DNA of 24,285 nucleotides from positions 1 through 24,285 of the forward strand of contig CAUQMH010000015.1 of assembly GCA_963519075.1 (NCBI GenBank), written 5' to 3'. A program made the translations under genes and the position numbers. Below, in pieces: positions 5,507-13,253 of this stretch (the stretch's first letter is position 1; each line of letters opens with the position of its first letter). Source of the DNA: JABCPE02 sp963519075 (GTDB taxonomy: Bacteria; Bacteroidota; Bacteroidia; Flavobacteriales; Weeksellaceae). The notes under the pieces were generated by a model, which saw only the letters and a list, made by a program, of their open reading frames with translations, did no database searches and was not told the DNA's origin.

Positions 5507-6280
5507 CTAATAAAGCTCTCGCAGAGCATCTATATACTCATAACCCGTAAGGTCAAATTTCACAGGAACAATGCTAATATAGCCGTTCATCAGAGCTGTT
5601 TCATCGGCATCTTCGCCCTCATCCATATTGTTAAAATAGCCCGTGAGCCAGTAGTATTTCTTGCCCTGTGGATTTACTCTTTCATCAAAGTTTTCCTCCC
5701 ATTTTGCCTGAGCCTGTCGGCAGATTTTGATGCCTTTTATCTCTTCTTTTTTTAGTTTAGGAATGTTTACATTTAGGACTATTCCTTTTGGCATTGGGTT
5801 TTTCAAGGTTTTTAAAACTATTTCTTGAATGAATTCTTTTGCTTGGTCAAAATCCGCCTCAAAACTAAAATCCAGCAAAGAGAACCCAATCGCAGGAATG
5901 CCCTCTACACCAGCCTCCACAGCAGCAGACATTGTTCCAGAGTAAATAACATTGATAGAGGAATTTGCCCCATGATTTATCCCCGAAACCACCAAATCTG
6001 GCCTGCGCGGAAGAACCTTATCCAAAGCCAATTTTACGCAGTCCACAGGCGTCCCGCTACACGCAAAATCCCGCTGAGCGCCTTCCATTTTTATCCCCTC
6101 TACCATCAGGGTAGAATTTATCGTGATGGCGTGTCCCTTGCCACTCTGCGGAGAATCTGGCGCCACTACGACCACCTCTCCTATTTCGTTCATAAATTCT
6201 ACGAGTTTTCTAATTCCTGGTGCGGTGATTCCATCATCATTCGTTACCAAAATCAATGGTTTTTTATCTTGCTTATTCAT
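5507..6280 (-). CDS. surE: 5'/3'-nucleotidase SurE
   Basis: SurE is a metal-dependent phosphatase that removes phosphate from nucleoside monophosphates and short polyphosphates, and it is linked to stress survival. The 257-residue product has all family landmarks: LVTNDDGITAPG at 11-22 with metal-binding Asp15 and Asp16, PDSPQSGKGHAIT around 41-52 with Ser46, SGTPVDCVKLAL at 75-86, VVSGINHGAN at 97-106 with Asn102, and YSGTMSAAVEA at 113-123. The length is normal for the family. The start MNKQDKKPLILV places the first strand directly after a short basic lead. It is divergent from the prc gene, and the 107-base gap holds a -7 element for each direction. Confidence 0.95.
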   Translation of the reverse strand: MNKQDKKPLILVTNDDGITAPGIRKLVEFMNEIGEVVVVAPDSPQSGKGHAITINSTLMVEGIKMEGAQRDFACSGTPVDCVKLALDKVLPRRPDLVVSGINHGANSSINVIYSGTMSAAVEAGVEGIPAIGFSLLDFSFEADFDQAKEFIQEIVLKTLKNPMPKGIVLNVNIPKLKKEEIKGIKICRQAQAKWEENFDERVNPQGKKYYWLTGYFNNMDEGEDADETALMNGYISIVPVKFDLTGYEYIDALRELY

Positions 6281-6299
6281 TATTATTAAAAAATTTCAA

Positions 6300-6307
6300 C
6301 AAAAATA
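6300..6307 (-). promoter_or_regulatory. Possible -7 promoter element for surE
   Basis: On the minus strand this is TATTTTTG, matching TAnnTTTG, about 20 bases upstream of the surE ATG. No clear -33 partner is seen. Confidence 0.3.
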
Positions 6308-6340
6308 AAGAAATTTTAGGTCTAGTTTAAAATAAGATAT

Positions 6341-6348
6341 TAAATTTG
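6341..6348 (+). promoter_or_regulatory. Possible -7 promoter element for prc-mscS
   Basis: TAAATTTG matches TAnnTTTG, about 40 bases upstream of the protease start. A -33 TTG at the usual distance is not obvious. Confidence 0.35.
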
Positions 6349-6387
6349 TAAGTTAAAAATTTTCTTGAATTAAAATCAGTGCAAAAA

Positions 6388-8511
6388 ATGCTTAAAAAGT
6401 TATTTAAATTTAATAAAATATTGTTCGTGGCTCCATTGATGACCTTGATGTTCTGCTTCAATGCGCCTAAAAATGATGATGAAAAAATGCACATCATCAT
6501 GATAAATGTAAAGAATGCACTTGCACATGTACATTATCAACCAAAACCGATAAATGATGCCTATTCTCGCGAGGTTTATAAAAACTATTTCGAGACTATA
6601 GACCCTGCAAAAAGATATTTTCTGCAGTCGGATATGGAAGAATTTGAGAAACACAGAAACCAGCTTGATGACTATCTCAATAACGGGAACTTGGTTTTCT
6701 ACAAACAGACCATAGACAGACTCTATCAGAGAGTAAGTGAAATTGATAAAATGACTCAGGATATCCTGAGCAAACCTATCGATTTGACCGAAGATGATGA
6801 GCTTATCCTAGAACCAAAACTAAAAAAAGCTCCTGCTGATAAACAGGAACTCTACAACGAGTGGAAAAGATACATCAAATACAATATCCTTCAGGAAATA
6901 GAAACGATGACCAGCAAAGAAGAACTCCAGCAGGAGAAAAAAGATTCTGTCATCGCCCATAAACTGAAAGACACTATCAATGTAAAAAAACTCACTCTAG
7001 AAGAGAAAAAAATAAAAGCTACCAAAGAGATAAAAGACCTTATCTCCCACACTTTCAAGAGATTCCAAAAGAGAAAGAAAATGGACTGGTTCAGCGTTTA
7101 TATAAATGCCTACACAGAGGTGTTTGACCCGCATACTAACTATTTTTCTCCAAAGGACAAAGAGGATTTTGATACTAGTTTTGCTGGAAAAGTGATCGGA
7201 ATCGGTGCGCAGATTCAAGAGAAAAAAGGAAATCTCTACATGGGACCTTTGGTAGTGGGAGCTCCAGCATGGAAGTCTAAACAAATATCCGAAGGAGATA
7301 AAATCCTAAAAGTAAGATCTAAACCGAATGAAGAAGCTATCAATGTAGTAGGAATGCTGGTAGATGAGGCTGTAAGGCTTATCCGTGGAGAAAAAGGCAC
7401 GGAGGTAACTCTCACTTTACAGAAAAAAGATGGCAGCGTAAAAGAAGTAAAACTCATTCGTGAAGAAGTTTCCATAGAGGATACTTTCGCGAGAAGCATC
7501 ATCGTAAACTCACCAAAAGGCGAAAAATACGGATACATCTACCTTCCGAGCTTTAACGCTGATTTTGATGACCCTAATGGTAGAAATGCATCTGATGATG
7601 TAAAAGCCGAAATCGTAAAACTGAAATCTCAAAACATTAAAGGAATTATTCTAGATGTTAGAAACAACGGAGGTGGCTCACTGACAGAAGTAGTGGACAT
7701 CGTAGGACTTTTCATGAAAAACGGACCTGTGGTGCAGATAAAAGACCCTAATGGCAGAATCAACATTCTAAGAAATAAAACCAATTCGCCAGTATGGGAA
7801 GGACCTCTAGTGATTATGCAAAATGAGTTCTCCGCCTCTGCATCCGAAATCCTAGCAGGAGCGATGAAAGACTACGGAAGAGCCGTGGTTGTAGGTTCGC
7901 CACACTCCTACGGAAAGGGAACTGTGCAGACCTTTGCAGACCTAAACCGTTTTATGAATTCTACAGATGATTTTGGTTCTATAAAACTGACCATCCAAAA
8001 ATTCTACAGAATCAATGGAAAATCTACCCAGCTGAAAGGTGTAGATGCCGATATACCAATGAACGACTTTTTCTCTTATTCCGAAATTGGAGAAAGATAT
8101 AGAGATAATGCCCTTCCATGGGATCAGATTCCTACTACAAGATTTACTCCTGTGGGAACACTGAATATCTCTAGCTTACAGAAAAACAGCCAAAATAGAA
8201 TGAGTAAAAACTCTAATTATCAGCTGCTTTTAGAATCGGCACAATGGAGAGAAAAACTAGATAAAGAAGAAAAAATCACATTAAACTTAAATAAGTTTAA
8301 TAAACTGATGAAATCAAGAAAAGATCAGATTAAAAAATTCAAATCTTTATCTAAGTACGATAACAAGCTGGTTTTCACTCTACACAAAGATGAACAAGCG
8401 AGAGGTAAGAAAGATGAAGTTTTCGCGAAAAAAAGCGAATCTTGGCTTAAAAACCTTAAACGAGATTTATTCTTAGAAGAAACGGTAAATGTCATTTCAG
8501 AAATGAAATAA
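6388..8511 (+). CDS. prc: Carboxy-terminal processing (tail-specific) protease, Prc/Tsp type, S41 family
   Basis: This is a periplasmic or envelope Ser/Lys protease that trims or degrades proteins from their C-termini. From the ATG at 6388 the product has 707 residues (a GTG at 6379 would add three). There is an N-terminal signal or anchor, KILFVAPLMTLMFCFNAP. A long helical Prc-type N-domain is followed by a PDZ domain with GKVIGIGAQIQEKKGNLYMG near 268-287, then the S41 core. The catalytic Ser lies in SASASEILAGAMKDYG (Ser 484, counting from this ATG) and the Lys in SYGKGTVQT (Lys 510), the spacing expected for Prc. The size matches Prc, not the shorter CtpA. It is co-transcribed with the MscS gene 13 bases downstream. 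Confidence 0.92.
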   Translation: MLKKLFKFNKILFVAPLMTLMFCFNAPKNDDEKMHIIMINVKNALAHVHYQPKPINDAYSREVYKNYFETIDPAKRYFLQSDMEEFEKHRNQLDDYLNNGNLVFYKQTIDRLYQRVSEIDKMTQDILSKPIDLTEDDELILEPKLKKAPADKQELYNEWKRYIKYNILQEIETMTSKEELQQEKKDSVIAHKLKDTINVKKLTLEEKKIKATKEIKDLISHTFKRFQKRKKMDWFSVYINAYTEVFDPHTNYFSPKDKEDFDTSFAGKVIGIGAQIQEKKGNLYMGPLVVGAPAWKSKQISEGDKILKVRSKPNEEAINVVGMLVDEAVRLIRGEKGTEVTLTLQKKDGSVKEVKLIREEVSIEDTFARSIIVNSPKGEKYGYIYLPSFNADFDDPNGRNASDDVKAEIVKLKSQNIKGIILDVRNNGGGSLTEVVDIVGLFMKNGPVVQIKDPNGRINILRNKTNSPVWEGPLVIMQNEFSASASEILAGAMKDYGRAVVVGSPHSYGKGTVQTFADLNRFMNSTDDFGSIKLTIQKFYRINGKSTQLKGVDADIPMNDFFSYSEIGERYRDNALPWDQIPTTRFTPVGTLNISSLQKNSQNRMSKNSNYQLLLESAQWREKLDKEEKITLNLNKFNKLMKSRKDQIKKFKSLSKYDNKLVFTLHKDEQARGKKDEVFAKKSESWLKNLKRDLFLEETVNVISEMK

Positions 8512-8524
8512 ATAACTTGATAAG

Positions 8525-9349
8525 ATGAACTTAAAAGAATTTTTAGAATATCCACTGCTTTCTATCCATACCTATACGCTGCACATGTATCAGGTAATTG
8601 CGGCAGTTGTAGTAATCGGTGTGGCATACATTGTCGAAAAAATCTCTAAAAAAATCTTTTACAGGCGCTCATCACAGGTAGACAAAGGAACTAGATATGC
8701 CCTTCACCAGATTGTATATTACGGAATAGTCATTGTCACTTTCCTGCTTGTCATGAGGATTATAGGAGTAAATATCTCTCCGTTTTTGGTAGGTTCTAGT
8801 GCAGTCTTGGTAGGGATAGGTCTTGGACTTCAAAACTTGTTTTTAGACTTTATTTCTGGAGTCATTATTTTATTAGACAAAAGTGTCCGTGTGGGAGATG
8901 TCCTTGACATGAACGGCGTAATGGGCAGGGTGGAACAAATAAGCATGAGAACCACCAAAATCCTCACTACAGACCGAAAAACCATAGTTTTCCCTAATTC
9001 ATATCTTACCAAGGATAAACTTACCAATTATTCATCTCATGATGCTGCGAATGCCTTCTTTATAGATATAGGCGTGGACTATAAAACGGATATCAAAATG
9101 GTAGAAAACCTCCTTGTAGAGGCTGCTATGGAGAATGAAGATATTTCCAAAGAGCGAGAACCATTCATCAGGCTGAATGATTTTGCGGATTCTTCTCTCA
9201 ATCTTAGGCTTTATTTCTTTTCTAATGACCCTTTTCATATTTCCCACACGAGAAGTGAAATAAGAAAGTCTATTTTGGAGAAATTCCGAGCTAATAATGT
9301 AAATATCCCATTCCCTACAACTACTATAGATTTCCCTGCTTATAAATAA
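8525..9349 (+). CDS. MscS-type mechanosensitive ion channel, 274 aa
   Basis: This is a small-conductance mechanosensitive channel of the inner membrane that releases solutes during hypo-osmotic shock. Three membrane helices lie at about residues 20-38, 60-80 and 88-115. The pore-lining third helix is GSSAVLVGIGLGLQNLFLDF, with the alternating Gly/Ala/Leu pattern of the family. The beta domain follows: DKSVRVGDVLDMNGVMGRVE around 118-137 and TTKILTTDRKTIVFPNSYL at 143-161, all typical of MscS. The last ~90 residues form the cytoplasmic cage part. The length is close to E. coli MscS. It lies in one operon with the tail protease and ends at a shared two-way terminator. Confidence 0.93.
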   Translation: MNLKEFLEYPLLSIHTYTLHMYQVIAAVVVIGVAYIVEKISKKIFYRRSSQVDKGTRYALHQIVYYGIVIVTFLLVMRIIGVNISPFLVGSSAVLVGIGLGLQNLFLDFISGVIILLDKSVRVGDVLDMNGVMGRVEQISMRTTKILTTDRKTIVFPNSYLTKDKLTNYSSHDAANAFFIDIGVDYKTDIKMVENLLVEAAMENEDISKEREPFIRLNDFADSSLNLRLYFFSNDPFHISHTRSEIRKSILEKFRANNVNIPFPTTTIDFPAYK

Positions 9350-9350
9350 A

Positions 9351-9382
9351 AAAATAGTCAAGAATTTCTTCTTGACTATTTT
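9351..9382. terminator. Bidirectional terminator between convergent genes
   Basis: AAAATAGTCAAGAA (9351-9364) is the exact reverse complement of TTCTTGACTATTTT (9369-9382), with a TTTC loop. It has U-rich ends in both directions and serves mscS (+) and the 9386-10927 gene (-). Confidence 0.85.
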
Positions 9383-9385
9383 TGT

Positions 9386-10927
9386 TTATTCTGTACGGAG
9401 CATTATTTCATATATTTCAAAATAATCTGAATGATCCCCATCACTCTTGAATCTCTCTTCTTTTACGAGTTCCTTTTCCACATAAGTCCTTTTCACATAC
9501 CATTTCCCTTTTTTGCTGTATTCTACAGTTTCTGCATCTGCATAATAGGACTTTAGTTTTAGCACCCCTTTTTCTATCTTTCCATCTTTTATAACTATTT
9601 TACTCATTGGCTTTCCTTTGTCATCGAAAGGTGTTATTTCTGCACTAAAATACGCATCTTCATCATACCTATTATTTGTTGTATAATAATATTTAAGTTT
9701 ACCATCTGAATATATTTTCACCTCATAGATATCTTTACTTTCATCATATTTCTTCTCATATGTAGGTTTTCCTTCCATGTTTACTTCTCTAGTCTCCATC
9801 AGAAGACCATCTTTATAAGTAGACTGAGCTCCTCCCTCTATAACACTGCCATTATATGGAAGCCCATCTCTGTAAGTAAGAACTTGTTTCCCGCCATTTC
9901 CAAAACTCCATATTTCTTTAGCTCCCCCTTCATCATCATAGAAATATTGGTTTTGTAATTCTCCTTCTTGGTCAAAATACTTGCCTTCTAGCCCTTTCCC
10001 ATTTTTATAGGTAAGGATTGATATTATTTTTTTTGTTTTTTCATACAAATCAATTTCTATCTTCTCACCATTATAGGGCGACATCATATCCATTTCCTTG
10101 TCATATCTGTACTCTAGACTTCCTATTTTCTTACCACTTTCATCATATACAACCTCCGTAGCGGTTTTCCCATGTGATTTGTAAGTTTTTTTCAGCTTGC
10201 CGTTTCCATAGTAGCATTTGGATTCAGTAGGCATATCGTAAGTTGTTGATTGTCCTGAGAAATTTTCGATACAAGAAACTTTCATAGGACTTGCATAATA
10301 TTTTACATTTATCCCTGTATAAAGGCCGTCTTTATTTATCTTTTGGCTGCCTATATATTTTCCATTTTCATCATAATATTTAACTTCAGAAGCTGTGTAA
10401 GGGTCTCCTCCCGCATAGATTTCTTCAAAACGAATTCCCTGCAATGATTTCCCATAAGTTGTCATCTTTACAACATCGCCATCTTTATACTCAGTAATCG
10501 TATTATTTTGATAATCATTTTCATAACCATATGATTTACCGCTAAATACAGCATAGTTTTTATAAATAAAATCTTGGGAAATACGGCCGTCTTCTTGATA
10601 GCTCTTATGCTCCCCTACCTGAGCTCCTTTTGAGAAATTTGACACCATACTCACTTTTCCATCTGGATAGTACCATGTAACTTTCCCCTCAAAAACCTCC
10701 TGATTAGGCGTTTTATCCGAGGCCTTACCCTCCATCTGCAAGGTTCCGTTGATATAATAATCTTTGATTAAATAATAATCCCCCTGCTGAGTAGTTTCTC
10801 GGTAAAAAGAAGCCTTTTTCTTATCCTTGATGATGTTCCATTCCTCATCAAAATAGATTGCTCCCTGCGATTGTGCATAGATGCCCTGACAAAGAGCAAA
10901 TGCCGACACGATAAAAAATCTTTTCAT
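9386..10927 (-). CDS. Secreted YwqK/MORN-like repeat protein, 513 aa
   Basis: The signal peptide MKRFFIVSAFALCQGIYAQ is followed by many degenerate repeats of about 20-25 residues with the pattern YY-x-DGK/NGK-x(8-12)-Y-x-NG, for example VTWYYPDGKVSMVSNFSKG, VKYYDENGKYIGSQKINKDG, KCYYGNGKLKKTYKSHGKTA and LTYRDGLPYNG. This is the repeat type of YwqK-family and MORN-like proteins, which form extended beta sheets. Databases often label such proteins as antitoxin YwqK, but that name gives no reliable function here. The signal peptide implies a periplasmic or surface location. The gene is monocistronic, with a -7 element at 10954-10961 and a shared terminator downstream. The ligand or role is unknown. 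Confidence 0.8.
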   Translation of the reverse strand: MKRFFIVSAFALCQGIYAQSQGAIYFDEEWNIIKDKKKASFYRETTQQGDYYLIKDYYINGTLQMEGKASDKTPNQEVFEGKVTWYYPDGKVSMVSNFSKGAQVGEHKSYQEDGRISQDFIYKNYAVFSGKSYGYENDYQNNTITEYKDGDVVKMTTYGKSLQGIRFEEIYAGGDPYTASEVKYYDENGKYIGSQKINKDGLYTGINVKYYASPMKVSCIENFSGQSTTYDMPTESKCYYGNGKLKKTYKSHGKTATEVVYDESGKKIGSLEYRYDKEMDMMSPYNGEKIEIDLYEKTKKIISILTYKNGKGLEGKYFDQEGELQNQYFYDDEGGAKEIWSFGNGGKQVLTYRDGLPYNGSVIEGGAQSTYKDGLLMETREVNMEGKPTYEKKYDESKDIYEVKIYSDGKLKYYYTTNNRYDEDAYFSAEITPFDDKGKPMSKIVIKDGKIEKGVLKLKSYYADAETVEYSKKGKWYVKRTYVEKELVKEERFKSDGDHSDYFEIYEIMLRTE

Positions 10928-10953
10928 TTTCTAATTCAATTAAATTTCACCCC

Positions 10954-10961
10954 CAAAGATA
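10954..10961 (-). promoter_or_regulatory. Possible -7 promoter element for the YwqK-like gene
   Basis: The minus strand reads TATCTTTG, a perfect TAnnTTTG match 26 bases upstream of the ATG at 10927. No convincing -33 TTG is seen. Confidence 0.4.
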
Positions 10962-11115
10962 AAGAATATTTTGACTGATACACCTGCTTTGTAAGTTTTT
11001 GTTTTAATCATTGTGTAAAAACATATATTATTCAAATTTTATTTTTAAATTAGAACTTTTATAAAAATCATTTATTTTAATTGAAAATTTTGAAAGAAGT
11101 AACAACCAACAATAA

Positions 11116-11427
11116 ATGAATTCTATCAACATTCTATACAAAAAGATAAAAACTCTACCGACAATATTAAATTTTGAGGATGAAATTTATTTCATTGAGA
11201 ATTAAAAAAAAATCAATGAAGAAGAAATTTTTCAAAATAAAGAAATATTTATTGAGATTTTAGAAATTCTTCAAATTTCTCATCAAGACAATGGTATTTT
11301 TGAAGTAACAAATAAAAACATCAATATATTCTTAGGTTTTATTAACTGGATAAGAATGATAGATAATAAATATTATTTAGGAGTTGAAAAATATATTGAT
11401 GGGTTTGAAGTAAAACTTCATGAATAA
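11116..11427 (+). pseudogene. Small gene interrupted by an in-frame stop
   Basis: From the ATG at 11116 the frame reads MNSINILYKKIKTLPTILNF to YFIEN, meets TAA at 11203-11205 (codon 30), and then continues in the same frame for 73 more codons with normal composition (KKINEEEIFQNKEIFIEILE, INIFLGFINWIRMIDNKYYL, GFEVKLHE) to TAA at 11425-11427. The stop sits at the start of a run of nine A bases (AAT TAA AAA AAA ATC), so one base change could have made it. A terminator follows immediately, as expected for a former gene. The 102-residue acidic, helix-rich cytosolic product is not recognised. AT content is much higher than in the flanking genes, which suggests an acquired and now dead gene. Confidence 0.55.
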
Positions 11428-11461
11428 AAAAATCCAAGACTTATAAAAATCTTGGATTTTT
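11428..11461. terminator. Bidirectional terminator between the broken gene and the tRNAs
   Basis: AAAAATCCAAGA (11428-11439) is the exact reverse complement of TCTTGGATTTTT (11450-11461), with a 10-base loop. It closes the plus-strand broken gene and the minus-strand tRNA transcript. Confidence 0.85.
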
Positions 11462-11462
11462 G

Positions 11463-11537
11463 TGGGTTCTAAGGGATTCGAACCCCTGACCCTCTGGGTG
11501 TAAACCAGATGCTCTGAACCAACTGAGCTAAGAACCC
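11463..11537 (-). tRNA. tRNA-Val (anticodon TAC), downstream copy
   Basis: The minus strand gives a 75-nt cloverleaf. The acceptor stem GGGTTCT pairs with AGAACCC, the D arm has AGCTCAGTTGGTTCAGAGC, the anticodon arm TCTGG-TTTACAC-CCAGA has TAC at 34-36, and the T arm is GGGGTTCGAATCCC. The 3' CCA is not encoded. It shares the D and anticodon arms with the next copy but has a different acceptor stem. Confidence 0.96.
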
Positions 11538-11543
11538 TATTTG

Positions 11544-11618
11544 TGGGCGGTGAGGGATTCGAACCCCCGACCCTCTGGGTGTAAACCAGATGCTCTGAAC
11601 CAACTGAGCTAACCGCCC
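11544..11618 (-). tRNA. tRNA-Val (anticodon TAC), upstream copy
   Basis: The minus strand gives a 75-nt cloverleaf. The acceptor stem GGGCGGT pairs with ACCGCCC, the D arm is as in the neighbouring copy, the anticodon arm TCTGG-TTTACAC-CCAGA has TAC, and the T arm is GGGGGTTCGAATCCC. CCA is not encoded. Six bases separate it from the second tRNA-Val, so both are processed from one transcript. Confidence 0.97.
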
Positions 11619-11632
11619 TCATTTGAGTGGTG

Positions 11633-11640
11633 CAAATATA
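11633..11640 (-). promoter_or_regulatory. -7 promoter element for the tRNA-Val pair
   Basis: The minus strand reads TATATTTG, a perfect TAnnTTTG match, 15 bases upstream of the first tRNA nucleotide and just past the folC stop. Confidence 0.45.
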
Positions 11641-11647
11641 CGGATTT

Positions 11648-12889
11648 TTATTTAACTTCCAAATTTTTTTCTAAAAAATCTCCAACTACAAAATTACTTC
11701 CCCCTATAAAAATCATCTCACCATCCTTACAGTTCGCTTTTGCAGACTGATATCCCGCCTCCACATTATCAAAATTTTTGAAATCTACCCCTGCCTCCAC
11801 CAGCAAATTTTCATAATCTTTTGGATGTCGCCCTCTATGGACAGCTGGTTTTACAAAATAATAATGTGCTTCACGAGGAAGAATTTTCATAATTTCATCA
11901 ATATTCTTTTCCTGAACAAAACCTAAAATAATGTGTTTATGGCAGTGATACTCAGACAACTGGCTAAACACCATATCCAGCCCTGCTTTGTTATGTCCTG
12001 TATCACAGATGGTTAGCGGGTTTTTAGAAAATTCAAACCAGCGACCAATGAACCCTGTATTTTTCTGAATATGAAGCAGTCCATCGTGAATATTTTCATC
12101 CGAAATAGAAACATTTTTCTTCCTCAAAACCTCCACCAAAGCCAAAACCACACGAATATTTTTTCGCTGATAATTACCCTTCAAATCGGTTTCCAAATCG
12201 GTTTTTACCTCCGTAGCATCTATAAATTCCGTTCCTACCGCATCGGCTTTTCCGTGAATTATATTTTTAACCAAAATATTCTCATCACCAGAAATTATCG
12301 GAACATTTTCTTTGATAATTCCCGCCTTTTCCGCAGCTATCTGCTCCAGCGTTTCGCCCAAAATATCCTGATGGTCAAGCTGGACATTCGTAATCGCCGA
12401 AACCAGCGGAGTGATGATGTTGGTGGAATCCAGCCGCCCGCCGAGACCAACTTCGATGATGGCAAAATCCACATTGTTTTGATAAAAATACTCAAACGCC
12501 ATGATGGTCGTAAATTCAAAAAAAGAAGGCAAAATCTGCTCTGGGATTTGTTTTAATTTTTGAATAAACTGATACACAAACTCCTTATCCGCCTTCTCTC
12601 CATTGATTTTCACCCGCTCTGTAAACTCCACCAAATGAGGCGAATTATAAACCCCAACCTTATAGCCAGCCTCCTGCAAGATAGAAGCCAGCATATTACT
12701 CGTAGAGCCCTTCCCATTGGTTCCGCCGATGTGGATAGTTTTTATCTTATTCTGTGGATTTCCCCAGTAATCACAGAGTTTTTTTATATTATCCAGCCCT
12801 GGTTTGTAGGCTTTTTTCCCATTTTCCTGATAGTTGGGCGTTTGTTTAAAAAGCCATTCCAGCGCCTCTTGATAGTCCTTTTTGTCCAT
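11648..12889 (-). CDS. folC: Bifunctional folylpolyglutamate synthase / dihydrofolate synthase
   Basis: FolC adds glutamate to dihydropteroate and then further glutamates to tetrahydrofolates, using ATP, in the cytoplasm. The 413-residue product has the Mur-ligase-type P-loop TIHIGGTNGKGSTSNMLASI at 51-70, the folate-binding YNSPHLVEFTERVKING around 80-96, the family segment FEFTTIMAFEYF, the metal/ATP motif IEVGLGGRLDSTN and TNVQLDHQDILGETLEQIA, and a C-terminal domain with DTGHNKAGLDM. The length is normal. It is transcribed alone on the minus strand, divergent from feoA, with a -7 element at 12907-12914. The start MDKKDYQEAL agrees with the usual N-terminus of the family. Confidence 0.95.
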   Translation of the reverse strand: MDKKDYQEALEWLFKQTPNYQENGKKAYKPGLDNIKKLCDYWGNPQNKIKTIHIGGTNGKGSTSNMLASILQEAGYKVGVYNSPHLVEFTERVKINGEKADKEFVYQFIQKLKQIPEQILPSFFEFTTIMAFEYFYQNNVDFAIIEVGLGGRLDSTNIITPLVSAITNVQLDHQDILGETLEQIAAEKAGIIKENVPIISGDENILVKNIIHGKADAVGTEFIDATEVKTDLETDLKGNYQRKNIRVVLALVEVLRKKNVSISDENIHDGLLHIQKNTGFIGRWFEFSKNPLTICDTGHNKAGLDMVFSQLSEYHCHKHIILGFVQEKNIDEIMKILPREAHYYFVKPAVHRGRHPKDYENLLVEAGVDFKNFDNVEAGYQSAKANCKDGEMIFIGGSNFVVGDFLEKNLEVK

Positions 12890-12906
12890 CGCTAAAAAAT
12901 TTCTGC

Positions 12907-12914
12907 CAAAGATA
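12907..12914 (-). promoter_or_regulatory. -7 promoter element for folC
   Basis: The minus strand reads TATCTTTG, a perfect TAnnTTTG match 17 bases upstream of the folC ATG, which gives a short leader. Confidence 0.4.
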
Positions 12915-12979
12915 TAAACATCTTTTTAAATTAAATTGATTTTATAAAATTCAATTATTTTTGATTTGTTAGGTTAATC

Positions 12980-12987
12980 TAATTTTG
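12980..12987 (+). promoter_or_regulatory. Promoter for feoAB
   Basis: TAATTTTG matches the -7 consensus 26 bases before the feoA ATG. A TTG at 12961-12963 lies 16 bases upstream of it, a reasonable -33 partner. No convincing Fur-box palindrome was seen. Confidence 0.45.
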
Positions 12988-13013
12988 TAAATTTGGACAA
13001 TAAAATAATTTGA

Positions 13014-13247
13014 ATGGATTTAGGTTCGTTAAAAACAGGTCAAAAAGGCGTAGTTTTAGGAATTTCTCCGGAATGCAAGGGAGAAATCAGACAGCGGTTT
13101 CTGGATTTAGGATTCATCAAAGGCGCTGAAATTCATATCCAAAACATCAGTCCGCTGGGTGACCCTATCGCCTACAATATTCATAACACGCTGATTGCCT
13201 TACGAAAAGAAGACACTAAATACATTCTGATAGAGATTAAAAGTTAA
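13014..13247 (+). CDS. feoA: FeoA, ferrous iron transport accessory protein
   Basis: FeoA is a small cytoplasmic SH3-like protein that assists FeoB in ferrous iron uptake. The 77-residue product has the family pattern: MDLGSLKTGQKGVVLGI, a CKGEIRQRFLDLGFIKGAE segment around residues 22-40, then ISPLGDPIAYNIHNTLIALR at 45-64 and a final strand YILIEIKS. The length is normal for FeoA. It is six bases ahead of feoB, so the two are surely co-transcribed and probably translationally coupled. Many flavobacteria carry FeoA either free or fused to FeoB; here it is separate. Confidence 0.95.
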   Translation: MDLGSLKTGQKGVVLGISPECKGEIRQRFLDLGFIKGAEIHIQNISPLGDPIAYNIHNTLIALRKEDTKYILIEIKS

Positions 13248-13253
13248 ATTGAA

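Noticed and set aside
11377..11622. Minus-strand frame of 81 codons over the tRNA pair
   Set aside because: It is a translation of the two tRNA-Val genes; the repeated SVGSEHLVYTQRV is the tRNA sequence itself.
12071..12556. Plus-strand frame of 161 codons within folC
   Set aside because: It lies opposite a fully conserved FolC sequence and shows no family features.
12915..13013. Fur box before feoA
   Set aside because: AT-rich sequence without a convincing palindromic Fur site could be found.
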